Assembly (NCBI GenBank): GCA_030704615.1
Contig: CM060733.1
Location: forward strand, 15,438,001-15,502,000
Source: Takakia lepidozioides
Lineage: Eukaryota; Streptophyta; Takakiopsida; Takakiales; Takakiaceae
Reading direction: 5' to 3'
Length of the DNA: 64,000 nt
Translations under genes and position numbers: made by a program
Notes under the pieces: model-generated
Databases searched by the model: none
Seen by the model: the letters and a program-made list of their open reading frames with translations, nothing else
What the model was told of the DNA's origin: nothing
Part shown: piece by piece, positions 1 through 11,985 of the stretch
Layout of the letters: each line of letters starts with the position of its first letter
How positions within the stretch are numbered: position 1 is the stretch's first letter

Positions 1-2516
1 AAGCAGATGCAATTCAGCATAGGCACTAGTGTGGTAAGGGTGGGATGTTTGTTAGAACAAATATAGGCTGTCATTGTCAGCTGCTAGCAGCAAGGCGAGG
101 GATGTATGCATGATTTGTGCAGAGGCAGGGATAGCTGAAGGAGCAAGGATATGTGGGTTCAGACTCATCCAAGAGGGCCGGATTTCAAGCACAAGAGTAC
201 CTATGATTCCCTGTGGATCAATAGCTACAAGAAACCTACATGGGTAGATGGTCAACTAGAAGCAGCAGCGGCAGCAACACAGTTGATAAAATCAGGCACC
301 TCGACCATGACCACAGCTTCTGAAAGAGGGCCAAGAGAGGGAGTCCACAATGCCTCTTCTGGGACTTCTCGACATGTGAAGATGCTTTGTGTGGCAGCCG
401 GACTGACTGAGGCTCTACAAACTTTAAACCAAGGAGGAGGCCTTTCAGCAGATTCAGACATGTATGTCTGTCTCTTGCATAAGTACATCAAGATGAAAGG
501 CCTGGAAGTTGGAAAACAGGTGCACGCTCACATGATCCAAAGTGGATTCAAGCCAAACGTTTTCCTACATAACACCCTTGTCAACATATATGTTAAGTGC
601 GGGAGCATCATGGATGCTCACCAAGTGTTCAACAGGATGCCTCAACGATCTCTGTTCACGTGGAATATAATGTTGGCATGATTTACCAAGCATGGGTGTG
701 GTACAAATGCTTTGGAGACCTATGACCAAATGATGCGGGAAGGGGTGAAGCCCGACCACATCACGTTTGTTTGCGTTTGCAATGCGTGTGCGAGCCTGCC
801 AGATTTGGACGCAAAGAGGTCCATGGTGACATCGTCAAAGCTGGAATTGTACCATATGTCATTCTGAACAATACCCTCGTGGACATGTATTCCAAATGTG
901 GGTGCATTGAGGATGCAAAGGGAGTTTTCGACGATATGGCTGAACGAAATGTGGTATCGTGGAGTGCGATGATTGCAGGATATGCACAGCAGGGGTGCGA
1001 GATAGATGCTTTGGAGACCTATGAGCAAATGTTGCGGGAAGGGGTGAAGCCCAATCAGATCACGTTTGTTTGCGTTTGCAATGCGTGTGCGAGCGTGGCA
1101 GCCCTGGAGAAGGGCAAAGAGGTCCATGGTGACATCGTCAAAGCTGGAATTGTACCAGATGTTATTCTGAATAGTACCCTCGTGGACATGTATGCCAAAT
1201 GTGGGTGCATCAAGGATGCAAAGGCAGTGTTTGACATTATGGCTGAACGTGATGTGGTATCGTGGAGCGCGATGATCGCGGGATATGCACAGCAGGGGCG
1301 CGGGATGGAGGCTTTGGAGACATATGAGCAAATGATGGAGGAAGGGGTGAAGCCCAACCAGATCACATTTGTTTGTGTTTGCAATGCGTGTGCGAGCCTG
1401 GCGGCCCTGGAAAAGGGCGAAGAGGTCCATGGTGATATCGTCAAAGCTGGAATTGTACCAGATGTCATTCTAAACACTGCCCTTGTGGACATGTATGCCA
1501 AATGCGAAGGGAGTGTTCAACAATATGGCCGAACGAGGTGTGGTGTCCTGGAACGGTATGATCGCAGGATATGCCCAGCATGGTTTTCATAGGGAAGCCC
1601 TGCAACTGTTTGAAGGAATGCAAATGGAAGGCTTGAAGCCAGACGGTATCACCTTTATTTGTGTTCTCTCCGCGTGTAGCCACGTTGGCCTACTGGATGA
1701 AGGATTATGCTACTTCGGTTCCCTGAGTCAAGCTCATGGTGGCACTCCAACAATAAAACACTTTGGCTGCATGGTGGACCTTCTTGGACGTGCTGGGCGA
1801 TCAAACGAGGCAAAAGATATTATTGATAAAATGCCAATGAAGCCAAATGTTGTGGTTTGGAAGGCCTTGCTTGGTGCCTGCAGAATCCATGGCAATGTGG
1901 AGATGGCTGAACACGCGGCCACATCTATTCTCAAGTGGGATGAACAGGATGCCGCAACTTATGTGTTGCTATCAAACATCTATGCCGCAGCTGGCAGGTG
2001 GGATGATAGTGCGAAGCTGAGAAAAATGATGAAGGTCAAAGGAGTTAGAAAGGAGCCAGGTCGCTGCTGCATTGAGGTTGACAACAGAATGTACTCATAA
2101 GACGTTTGCCATAGCCTTGTGGCTAGGTTGACAACAGAGTGCACACCTTTGTCGTAGATGACAAATTGCATCCCAACATTAAGGAAATCCATGCTGAGCT
2201 GAGAAGATTGTCTGGGCAGGTGAAGGAGGTAGGGTATGTGCTTGACACACGCTTTGTATTCCATGATGTGGGGGAGGAGCAAAAGGAATTTTCTCTTTGC
2301 CACCACAGTGAGAAGCTGGCCATTGGTTTTGGGCTGATCAGCACACCCCCTAGGACGCCTCTCCGTCTCATCAAGAATCTTTGGGTGTGTGGTGACTGCC
2401 ACACCTCCACCAAATTCATCTCAAAGATTGTTGGCCGATCAATTGTTGTACGGGATGTTAACCGCTTTCACCACTTTGAAGATGGGGTTTGTTCTTGTGG
2501 GGATTACTTGTGAAAA
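1..2516 (+). pseudogene. Decayed OSB-PDF/PPR-DYW gene copy
   Basis: This is a paralogue of the intact gene at 8767-11985 on the other strand. Positions 1-162 match the intron before the PDF-motif second half, and the acceptor is the CAG ending at 162. The exon then reads THPRGPDFKHK, the end of the OSB PDF motif, and runs into the PPR N-terminus. Four lesions are visible. A TGA at 679-681 replaces a GGA of the intact copy. About 4 nt are lost near 806-812. About 20 nt are lost near 1505. A 50-bp insertion lies at 2089-2138. Three near-identical 101-residue PPR triplets, the E motifs and a DYW-like end (HSEK, CGDC, last residues GDYL rather than GDYW) can be followed through three frames. It is probably not translated as a full protein. 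The lesions were found by comparison with the intact paralogue. Confidence 0.85.
2089..2124 (-). mobile_element. 36-nt LINE-tail insertion with 14-bp target duplication
   Basis: The 14-mer AGGTTGACAACAGA occurs at 2075-2088 and again at 2125-2138, flanking 36 nt that the intact PPR paralogue lacks. The reverse complement of the 36 nt ends in TTATGAGTACAT. It matches short repeats inside the AKR2 gene (54775, 54831, 55973, 57315). The insertion plus duplication is 50 nt, so it shifts the PPR frame, and it brings a TAA at 2098-2100. It looks like an extremely 5'-truncated LINE insertion. Confidence 0.7.
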
Positions 2517-3050
2517 GATATTTCTCTGGAAAGGTGGGAATGTCTTGCTTCATTCATTGATCTGTGTAGCTACTCAGTTCATCCACCATTTTCCGAGAAC
2601 ATTGACTATAATTGCACTTGGACTGAAGGAAGGGAGGGGTTCTGACTAACTCTGGTGATAGCGGAAGGAAATCCGAGTGTTGTCCCAATTCTGGTGTGGG
2701 TGGTGGAGCTTCTCCAAAGCTTGAAGATGGAAGTGCATACCATTTGTAATGAGCTTGATTCGAGGGGCAGCCCAGTGCTCAAGTTTGTTCAGCATCTTCA
2801 ATCTGGACATGTTGTATGTTTCTCGCAGTGCTGCTTCAGAAACAATCAGTGAGAGTGTCCATGAAGGTGCTGTCATGATCAGCAATATTTGATTTACCAC
2901 CATCGGCAACACTGATTCTGTGTTGCTGCTTGGTTCACAGACAGATCAATGTAGGTGTATGCAATGACAAGTTCCACCAACATTAACCTAAACTAAGTCT
3001 TGGGGATCCATATTGCTGATGTCCATGTGTTCCCTTCCGCTGCAGCATGG
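2517..3050 (+). other. PPR 3' flank shared with paralogue
   Basis: No gene is seen here. The stretch aligns by eye, with indels, to the sequence after the stop of the intact PPR gene (8766 down to about 8440). An example is the shared word GGTGGTGGAGCTTCTCCAAA. The duplication that made the two PPR copies therefore included the 3' flank. Confidence 0.6.
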
Positions 3051-3189
3051 ACAATAATTGTGATGTGAGAGCATTTTGTCACTACATGCAGCCCTCACAG
3101 CCAAAGGAGGAGCAGTCAAAAAGTATATCTTCCTTCTTGTTATTCACATATGCCTTACTTTGATGTAATATTATCAATACTAATTGGAC

Positions 3190-4335
3190 CGACATGAGCT
3201 TCTCCAAAAAGCTTTTGAGTCCAAATTTGAGAGATCGCTCATTGGTCCCCGAAGCCTTCATCCCGCGCCCTTGCTGTGCGTATCCTGCGGTCATCGTGTT
3301 CCACGACAACATCTCATTCAGCCATTTTGTCCACCACTCCCTTTGCATCTTCAATGCTCCCACATTTGGCATACATGTATACCAGGGCAGTGTTCAGAAT
3401 GACATCTGGTACAATTCCAACTCTGACGATGTCATCATGGACCTCTTTGCCCTTGCCCAGGGCTGCCAGGCTTAACATGCATTGCAATCGCAAACAAACG
3501 CGACGTGGTTGGGCTTCACCCCTTGCCACATCATTTGCTCATAGGTCTCCAAAGCCTCCATGACGCACCCCTGATGTGCATATCCTACGATCATCGGGTC
3601 CCCGACACCACATTTTGTTCAGTCATATTGTTGAACACTCCCTTCGCATCATCAATATTCCCACATTTGGCATACCTATCCAGTAAGGCAGTGTTGAAAA
3701 TGACTTCTGGTACAATTCCAGCTTTGACAATGTCACCATGGACCTCTTCACCCCTATTCTGGGGCTGCCAGGCTCACACACGCGTTGCAAATGCAAACAA
3801 ACGTGATCTGGTCGGACTTCACCCCTTCCCGCATCATTTGGTCATAGGTCTCCAAAGCCTCCATCCCGGCCCCTGCTGTGCATATCATCCGACCATCACG
3901 TTCCACAGCACCACATTTCGTTCAGCTATATTCGCAAATACTACCTTTGCATCCTCGAGGCTCCCACACGTGGCATAAAAGTGCACTAGGGCAGTCTCAG
4001 TAAGACATCTGGTACAGTTTCACCTTTGACCATGCCACCATGGACCTCTTTGCCCTCTTCCAGGGCTGCCAGACATTGCATACGCATTGCAAACACAAAC
4101 AAATGTGATGGTGGTTGGGTTTCACACCTTCCCGGATCATTTGCTCATAGGTCTCCAAAGCCTCCATCCCATGCCCCTGCAATGCATATCCTGCAATCGT
4201 CACACTCCCTATACCACATTTCATTCAGCCATATTGTCGAACCCTGCCTTTGCATCCTCCATGCACCCACAATGGCATTCATGTCCACGACGATACAGTT
4301 CATAATGACCTCTGGTACAGATATGACGACCAATG
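3190..4335 (-). pseudogene. PPR repeat debris
   Basis: Degenerate PPR triplets of the same family lie on the minus strand, convergent with the copy at 1-2516. Readable pieces include AALGKGKEVHDDIVRVGIVP at about 3400-3480 and GYALQGHGMEALETYEQM at about 4150-4200. Stops and frameshifts are frequent, and no E or DYW end was found. It ends abruptly near 3225-3190. It is a dead fragment of the local PPR family. Confidence 0.75.
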
Positions 4336-4915
4336 GGGAACACTTGTCCTGAGTGTAAGAGAATCCATAATCTCTGGTTCATACCATCCTCTTACTACGA
4401 TATCCTTGATATCCCTTGGAGTCAACGATTCACTGGAGTGACATGAAAAAGATGAAGAATAATTCCCCTTAGGCTCTTCCTCCTCGGAGATAGTTTGAGT
4501 CTTCCGGGAGAGAGGAGGAAAAATAAAAGCAAAAGCCAATAAATGTTTCAAAGCCACCTGACTCGCTATTTTCGGAGAGAGTTGAAGTTCCCAGATAAAA
4601 AATCCTTCAAAACCCCCATTCTCCCCTACCGGACTGGGTTTGAATCCCTAGATGATATAAGAGAGATATGCGTGGTGCCAATTGATGATCCTATTCTAAA
4701 ACAACCTTGCAAGGACTTTTGGTTCCTAAACTAATTGACATGGCTTGCAGGGACCTTTCCTAATTTTGCATAGCTCATGGTAAATCGCTCAATGTGAACT
4801 ACCACCTCGACTCGAATCCGGAAGGGTCTGAAAGCTCCTAAACATGCATCAACCACTACTTTACAACTCACCTTTTACCCCCTCACTGCTTCTGACTTTT
4901 CCCTCTTTCTTTTCC
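4336..4915. other. No gene seen between PPR debris and gypsy pol
   Basis: No supported coding sequence lies here. A tRNA T-arm-like word, GGGTTTGAATCCC, sits near 4627 without a clover-leaf around it. Part of this stretch may be the 3' end of the neighbouring retroelement, but no LTR was identified. Confidence 0.3.
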
Positions 4916-7466
4916 TTAAAATAGGGTGTGTTGAGTAGTTACCTCATGAGTCGTGCGGAACGCCCACAATGCTGAAATCAACTTGGTGTCCCAGTCCCGC
5001 TTGTGTTCCCGAATTGTTTCGGAAAGAATGTTGCATAGGGCACGCTCCACTTGCCCACTCGTTTGGGGGTGGTAAGGGGTAGCCTTACGGTGTTTGATGG
5101 AAAATACTACCATCATTTCTTCAATGACGTCGTTGATGAAATGAGATCCTCTGACGCTCACTATCTCTTTGGGGCAACTGAACCTAGAAATGATGTATTC
5201 ATAAATGAAAGAGACGGTGATCTGTGTGTTGGCCCTCTTAACCGCCTTGGCTTCAGCCCACTTGGTCAGGTACTCAGTGGCTACGATGATGTAGCGATTT
5301 TGTCAGTTTGATGCGGGAAGCACTTCCCCTACATAGTCGATCCCCCATTTTTCAAACGGAGCAAGTGGGAGTGTGGGAACTAACGACATTCCAAGCCAGT
5401 TATCCGTTTTGGCGTACCTTTGGCAAGAGTCGCATTCCCACGTGCATGTGCGCATCCTTGAACATGGAGGGCCAGTAGTAACCTACCCTTAATGCCTTCT
5501 GTACTGTGAGCCGCCCTGCAAAGTGTCCTCCGCACATGCTGTCATGGGCTGATTCTAAAATTTGGGGAACCTCCTCTGGGGTGACGCATCGCCTCAAGAG
5601 TCCATCCAATTCCCTTCTATAAAGTTGCCCTCCCACAAGAGCAAACTTCATGCTGCGCAATCGTAGCCTTCGTCGCGCATGTCGATTCAATCATTGGGGA
5701 AATTCCAGGGTGTTCAAATATTGAACAATGTGCTCATACCAAGGAGGAACTATCTCGATGGAGAACAAGAACGCATCCGGAAAATCATCATCAATGGGTT
5801 CGTCTCCTGTCTTTTCTGATAACCTAGAAAGGTGATCGGCCTGGGCATTAAGCCTTCCAGGCTTGTAGACTACCTTGTAGTCAAATTCTTGAAGCAGAAT
5901 GACCCACTTGGCTATTCTCTTGTCAGGTCGAGCTTGTTGATCAAGTACCGTAGCGCCATGTGATCAACAAAAAATGTAGATGGTGTCTCCAATAAGTAAT
6001 GCCAATATTTTTTTACGGCAAAAATCATTCCCAACGCTTCTTGTTCCGTGGTGCTGTACCGAGTTTCGACGAATGTCAGCTGCCGACTGGCAAACAATAT
6101 CGGATGATCATGGCCATCAGCATCTGGTTGACAGAATGCACATCCTACTACCACTGCTGAAGCATCAACGTATACGTGAAAAGACATGTTCCAGCCAAGA
6201 CTGGTGCGGATACCAGACGTTGCTCGAGTATCTTAAAGGACTCTTGACATCCTGAGTCCTAGGAAAATACATGGTTTTGCTTTCGCAGTCGAGTCAGAGG
6301 CAAGGCCTCTACTGCATACTTATCCATGGTTTCCTATATCACCCTGTGTGGCCCAGGAATCACTTCCCCTTAGAAGAAGTCTCTGGTGCGGGAAGCTCGA
6401 CAATGGCGCTCGCCTTTGCTGGGTCTGTCGCCACGCCATCTTTGGACACTATGTGTCCCAATAACAATCCATGTGTAACTGCAAACACGCACTTCATTGG
6501 GTTGAGAGAGATCCCATTCTCCCTGCACCGAATGAAGCACTCCTGTAATGCTGCAACGTGATCCTTTGCATCCCCATTGCAACAAAAGTCATCTAAAAAG
6601 ATGACCAAATTCCTTCTCACGATGTCCGAGAAGGCATACGTCATGACCCTTTGAAATGTCAGGATTGCATAGCACAAACCAAATGGCATCTTTGTGTAGG
6701 CAAATGTTCCCCATGGTGAAGTAAATGTGGTCTTCAACATATCTTTTGGGTCAATCAACACTTGATTGTACCCTGAAAATCCATCCATGAAAGAGTAGAG
6801 CTCCTTCCCTGCTACTTCTTCCACCAAGGTATCTATGAATGACAAGGAAAAATGATCCTTGTGAGTTACCTTGTTAAGAGGGCGGAAGTCCACGCATACC
6901 CTTAGTCCTCCATTCTTCTTCCGGATAATGACCATTGGAGATACCCATGCTGATGTTTCCACTGGGAAGATGAATTCCGCCGCCAGCAGTTTTTCAATTT
7001 CTGCTAAGTTGGGATTCACCCTTCGCACTCGTTGTCGTCTTGGGGTAGCTCCTGGAATCAGGGGAATAGAATGCATTGCCACATAAGAAGGCACTCCCTT
7101 CAGTTCGGTGTAGGACCGTGCAAAGATGTCCCGAAATTCCTTGAATAGTGCCTGATACTCCAAAGCCTGCTCTAATGTCAAGTGAGCTCTCGCCTTCACC
7201 ATCTTTGGTGATTCTCCTCCGATCGCCATATCTACCAACTGTGTTGTGGGTTCTGTCGTGAAAGACAACCCAGGTTCAAACCGAGATCCGCTTGATCCCT
7301 GTTGCAAATATGGAATGTAGGGGGTGCTATGCCTCATGACGTTTTTTTCTAGATCGGCCTCCTCTACCATTCTCATGTCCATGATCTCGCCGTCCTCCTC
7401 CTGAGGATTCTCTTGCTCCTGCAGACCAACCTGTTCGGCGGATATGGAAAAGAGCTCAGTCAACAA
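4916..7466 (-). mobile_element. Ty3/gypsy pol fragment (RT, RNase H, integrase)
   Basis: In minus-strand order this shows reverse transcriptase at 7466-6360 with VCVDFRPLNKVT and a FLDDF active site. RNase H follows (about 6190-5900: YVDASAVVVGCAF, SRQLTFVETRYSTTEQEAL). Then come an RNase H tail ending ADHLSRL, an integrase zinc region at about 5690-5400 (HDSMCGGHFAGRLTVQKALR) and an integrase core at about 5330-4916 (HFINDVIEE and YHPQTSGQVERALC). The order RT-RH-IN defines Ty3/gypsy. The reading frame is broken several times. In RT the usual PFGLKNAP is PFGLCYAI. No gag, protease or LTR was found with confidence, so it is a truncated, inactive copy. Confidence 0.88.
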
Positions 7467-7469
7467 CTC

Positions 7470-8290
7470 CAGCTTTGGAAGCCTCGGTTGATATCGGGTG
7501 TACCATCACTTCCTTGCCTTGGTTTTCTCCGAACAACCAGGCAGTAAACAAATGTGCATACCTTCATGCAAGGATTGATGATACTGGACAATGCTGGTGT
7601 CCCTGGAAGTAGGTGCCGCACAAGGCAAAAACTCTCTTACGTATCCTCTTCAAGAAAAGTGAACCTTTTTCTCAATCTCTTGCTTCCACCAACTGTCCAA
7701 TATCACAAGTCCGAACCCCAAAACTTATGAAGCTCTTGTTCCATCATAGCGGTTGACTTAACATCATTAAAATCTCATGAAGCTAAGGGATATGTGAAAT
7801 AGATATAATTGCTCCTCTTGTGCCTTTGAGGGTATTGTCATCACAAGAACCAACTACTTACCACTTTCAAGCATTTCCGCCTTTTTTAATGTATATAATC
7901 TACACACACAGCGGCCTGCCACCTCGCAACCGCAGAAATACAAGGTACCCACCTGCGCCTTAAACTCGTTGGGTAAGGGTAGTCTGTTCCCAAATGAACC
8001 GTCAATGTATTAGCGTGAATAAAGTGCCACATTGTTAGGAATGGGAAAATATATGCTTGAGTAACATAACATCTATGAAATGTATCATAGCTGCTCCCAC
8101 TTCTGGTTTTGAACTGTAGGCAACTGTGTTCTCAAGTCGGTGGAGTAGGTGGACTCTGTCGAGCTCCAACATGCACAAACTGATATTATAGTGCGATGGA
8201 GTCTTGCAAATCCAATTTATGCTGCATCAATCAATAACAGAATACCAATACCAAATGTTACAATCAGTATGTGAACTTTCAAGTAGCCAC
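7470..8290. other. No gene seen
   Basis: No supported coding sequence lies in this stretch. The part nearest 7466 may be degenerate retroelement polyprotein. The part near 8300 grades into the PPR 3' flank. Confidence 0.4.
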
Positions 8291-8766
8291 CATGGAATTG
8301 GATCTTGGTGGGCCAAAGCTAGCTTTCGAGAACATTCATGCAAGTTGGTCAAGGGCTCTATCTGAAGTGGTACCACAAGAAACATACAAACATGAACTTA
8401 ATATGTGGAGTAAACATGCACAGGGCTAGTTCATTACGAATCGTATTCACTTCCATCCTCAAGCTTTGGAGAAGCTCCACCACCCACACCAGAATTAGGA
8501 AAGCACTCTGATTTCCTTCCACTATTACAAGATTCAGTCAAATTACCCCCTTTCACTAATTACCTGCTCCAGGTCAAGTGCAACTACGAGCTGACTTCCA
8601 CTCTATGCTGGGTAGACCCCAATATCATTTCCCATGGAAAAGCCACAGGAAATGCCCTAATCAATACATTATGGTCAACATTCTCAGGAAGTGGTGGATG
8701 AACTGAGTACCTACACAGATCAATGAATGAAGGAAGACACTCGCACTTTTCCAGAAAAACATCTTT

Positions 8767-11700
8767 TCACCAGTAATCCCCACAAGAACAAACCCCATCT
8801 TCAAAGTGGTGAAAGCGGTTGGCATCCCGGACAATAATTGCTCGGCCAGCAATCTTTGAGATGAATTTGGTGGAGCTGTGGCAGTCACCACACACCCGAA
8901 GATTCTTGATGAGACGGAGGGGCATCCTAGGGACTGTGCTAATCAACCCAAAACCAATGGCCAGCTTCTCACTGTGGTGGCACAGAGAAAATTCCTTTTG
9001 CTCCTCCCCCACATCATGCAATACGAAGCGTGTGTCGGGCACATAACCTGCCTCCATCATCTGCCCAGACAATCTTCTCAGCTCAGCATGGATTTCCTTA
9101 ATTTTGGGATGCAAGTGGTCATCTACAATAAAGGTGTGCACCCTGTTACCAACCTCAATGCAGCAGCGACCTGGCTCCTTTCTAACCCCCCTCACCTTCA
9201 TCATCTTTCTCACCTTTGCACTATCGTCCCACCTGCCAGCCGCCGCATAGATGTTTGATAACAACACATAAGTTGCGGCATCCTGTTCATCCCACTTGAG
9301 AAGAGACGTTGCCGCACGTTCAGCCATCTCCACATTGCCATGGATTCTGCAGGCACCAAGCAAGGCCTTCCACACCACAGCATCTGGTTTCATTGGCATT
9401 GAATTAATGAGGTCCTCTGCCTCATCCAATTGCCCCGCACGAGCAAGAAGGTCCACCATGCAGCCAAAGTGCTTTACTGTCAGAGTGACACCATGACCTT
9501 GACTCAGGGAATCAAAGTAGCGTCTTCCTTCATCAAGTAGGCCAGTGTGGCTGCATGCAGAGAGAACACATATACAGGCGATACTGTCCGGCTTCAAGCC
9601 TTCCTTTTGCATTCCCTCAAATAGTTGCAAGGCCTCCCTATGACAACCATGCTGGGCATATCCTGCGATCATTGCGTTCCACGACACCACATCTCGTTCA
9701 GCCATATTGTCAAAAACTCCCTTTGCATCCTCGATGCACCCACATTTGGCATACATGTCCACCAGGGTATTATTCAGAATGACATCTGGTACAATTCCAG
9801 TTTTGATGATGTCACCATGGACTTCTTTGCCCTTCTCCAGGGCTGCCAGGCTCGCACACACATTGCAAACGCAAACAAACGTGATGTGGTTGGGCTTCAA
9901 CCCTTCCTGCATCATTTGCTCATAGGTCTCCAAAGCCTCCATCCCACGCCCCTGCTGTGCATATCCTGCAATCATCGCACTCCAAGACACCACATCTCGT
10001 TCAGCCATATGGTGGAACAGTCCCTTTGCATCCTCAATGCTCCCACATTTGGCATACATGTTCATTAGAGCAGTGTTCAGAATGACATCTGGTACAATTC
10101 CAGCTTTGACGATGTCACCATGAACCTCTTTGCCCATTTCCAGGGCTGCCAGGCTTGCACACGCATTGCAAATGCTAACAAACGTGATGTGGTTGGGCTT
10201 CACCCCTTCCCGCATCATTTGCTCATAGGTCTCCAGAGCCTCCATCCCACGCCCCTGCTGTGCATATCCTGCAATCATCACGTTCCACGACACCACATCT
10301 CGTTCAGCCATATTGTCGAACACTCCCTTTGCATCCTCAACACTCCCACATTTGGCATACATGTCCACCAGGGTATTGTTCAGAATGACATCTGGTACGA
10401 TTCCAGCTACAACGATGCCACCATGGACCTCTTTGCCCTTTTCCAGGGCTGCCAGGCTTGCACATGCATTGCAAACGCAAACAAATGTGATGTGGTTGGG
10501 CTTCACCCCTTCTCGCATCATTTGCTCATAGGTCTCCAAAGCCTCCACCCTGCGCCCTTGCTGTGCATATCCTGCAATCATTGAGCTCCAAGACACCACA
10601 TCTCGTTCAGCCATATTGTCGAACACCCCCTTTGCATCCTCGATGGACCCACATTTGGCATACATGTCCACCAGGGTATTGTTCAGAATGACATCTGGTA
10701 CAATTCCAGCTTTGACGATGTCACCATGGACCTCTTTGCCCTTTTCCAGGGTTGCCAGGCTTGCACACGCATTGCAAACGCAAACAAATGTGACATGGTT
10801 GGGCTTCACCCCTGCCTGCATCATTTGCTCATAGGTCTCCAAAGCCTCCATCCCTCGGCCCTGCTGTGCATATCCAGCGATCATCGTGCTCCACGACACC
10901 ACATTTCGTTCAGACATTTTGTTGAACACTTCCTTTGCATCCTTGACGCACCCGCATTTGGCATACATGTCCACAAGGGTATTGTTCAGAATGACATCAG
11001 GTACTATTCCAGCTTTGACGATGTCATCATGGACCTCTTTGCCCTTTTCCAGGGCTGCCAGGCTCGCACATGCGTTGCAAACACAAACAAATGTGATGTG
11101 GTTGGGCTTCACCCCTTCCTGGATCATTTGCTCGTAAGTCTCCAAAGCCTCTATCCCTCGGCCATGCTGTGCATATCCAGCGATCATCGCGCTCCAGGAC
11201 ACCACATTTCGTTCAGCCATATTTTCAAACACTCCCTTTGCATCCTCGATGCACCCACATTTTGCATACATGTCCACGAGGGTACTGTTCAGAATGACAT
11301 CTGGTACAATTCCAGCTTTGACGATGTCACCATGGACCTCTTTCCCCTTTTCCAGGGCTGCCAGGCTCGCACAAGCATTGCATACACAAACAAACGTGAT
11401 GTGGTTGGGCTTCACCCCTTCCCACATCATTTGCTCATATGTCTCCAAAGCATTCCTACCACACCCATGCTTGGTAAATCCTGCCATCATTATATTCCAC
11501 GTGATCAAACATCGTTGGGGCATTCTGTTGAACACATGGTGAGCATCCACAATGCTCCCACACTTAACATACATGTTGACAAGGGTGTTGTGTAGAAAAA
11601 CATTTGGCTTGAATCCACTTTGGATAATGTGAGCGTGCACCTGCTTTCCAGCTTCCAGGCCTTTCATCTTGATGCACTTATGCAAGAGACAGACATAAGT

Positions 11701-11985
11701 ATCTGAATCTGCTGAAATGCTTCCTTGGTTTAGAGTCCGTAGAGCCTCTTTCAGTCGCCCTGCCTCACAGAGCATCCTCACATGCCCAGAAGTGCCAGAA
11801 GAGGCATTGTGGACTCCCTCTCTTGGTCGTCTTTGGGAAGCTGTGGTCCTGGTGGAGGTGCCTGATTTTATCAACTGTGCCGCTGCTTCGAGTTGACCAT
11901 CTACCCATGCAGGTTTCTTGTAGCTATCAATCCACAGGGCATCATAGGTAATCTTGTGCTTGACATCCGGCCCTCTTGGATGAAT
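8767..11985 (-). CDS. DYW-type PPR protein with N-terminal OSB PDF half-motif
   Basis: One open exon. From the first Met (11874) it encodes 1035 residues, but the frame is open back to an acceptor (GTCCAG ending at 11986), adding IHPRGPDVKHK and ALWIDSYKKPAWVDGQL. Residues are counted from that Met. An L/S pair precedes six nearly identical 101-residue P-L-S triplets (142-747), then L2/S2, E motifs and a DYW domain (from about 896). HSE (967-969), CGDC (995-998) and the final GDYW keep the zinc-binding and deaminase residues. DYW-PPR proteins convert C to U at chosen sites in mitochondrial or plastid RNA, and the PDF motif belongs to OSB organellar DNA-binding proteins. No targeting peptide is visible because the 5' exons are incomplete. 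The coding body looks intact; whether translation starts in the PDF exons or at 11874 is open. Confidence 0.88.
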   Translation of the reverse strand: MHPRGPDVKHKITYDALWIDSYKKPAWVDGQLEAAAQLIKSGTSTRTTASQRRPREGVHNASSGTSGHVRMLCEAGRLKEALRTLNQGSISADSDTYVCLLHKCIKMKGLEAGKQVHAHIIQSGFKPNVFLHNTLVNMYVKCGSIVDAHHVFNRMPQRCLITWNIMMAGFTKHGCGRNALETYEQMMWEGVKPNHITFVCVCNACASLAALEKGKEVHGDIVKAGIVPDVILNSTLVDMYAKCGCIEDAKGVFENMAERNVVSWSAMIAGYAQHGRGIEALETYEQMIQEGVKPNHITFVCVCNACASLAALEKGKEVHDDIVKAGIVPDVILNNTLVDMYAKCGCVKDAKEVFNKMSERNVVSWSTMIAGYAQQGRGMEALETYEQMMQAGVKPNHVTFVCVCNACASLATLEKGKEVHGDIVKAGIVPDVILNNTLVDMYAKCGSIEDAKGVFDNMAERDVVSWSSMIAGYAQQGRRVEALETYEQMMREGVKPNHITFVCVCNACASLAALEKGKEVHGGIVVAGIVPDVILNNTLVDMYAKCGSVEDAKGVFDNMAERDVVSWNVMIAGYAQQGRGMEALETYEQMMREGVKPNHITFVSICNACASLAALEMGKEVHGDIVKAGIVPDVILNTALMNMYAKCGSIEDAKGLFHHMAERDVVSWSAMIAGYAQQGRGMEALETYEQMMQEGLKPNHITFVCVCNVCASLAALEKGKEVHGDIIKTGIVPDVILNNTLVDMYAKCGCIEDAKGVFDNMAERDVVSWNAMIAGYAQHGCHREALQLFEGMQKEGLKPDSIACICVLSACSHTGLLDEGRRYFDSLSQGHGVTLTVKHFGCMVDLLARAGQLDEAEDLINSMPMKPDAVVWKALLGACRIHGNVEMAERAATSLLKWDEQDAATYVLLSNIYAAAGRWDDSAKVRKMMKVRGVRKEPGRCCIEVGNRVHTFIVDDHLHPKIKEIHAELRRLSGQMMEAGYVPDTRFVLHDVGEEQKEFSLCHHSEKLAIGFGLISTVPRMPLRLIKNLRVCGDCHSSTKFISKIAGRAIIVRDANRFHHFEDGVCSCGDYW
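9634..11451 (-). repeat. Six 303-bp tandem repeats inside the PPR gene
   Basis: Six consecutive 303-bp (101-codon) units each encode one P-L-S triplet. They begin ALETYEQMM and contain GKEVHGDIVKAGIVPDV. The units differ at only a few residues, far less than is usual between PPR motifs in one protein. This suggests recent internal amplification or gene conversion. The long antisense open frames over this stretch are a by-product of the periodicity. Confidence 0.9.

Noticed and set aside
10726-11595. 289-codon open frame on + over the PPR gene, and similar antisense frames at 9625-10584 and 720-1501
   Set aside because: They are antisense shadows of the 303-bp PPR repeat; the period is a multiple of three, so a frame open once stays open.
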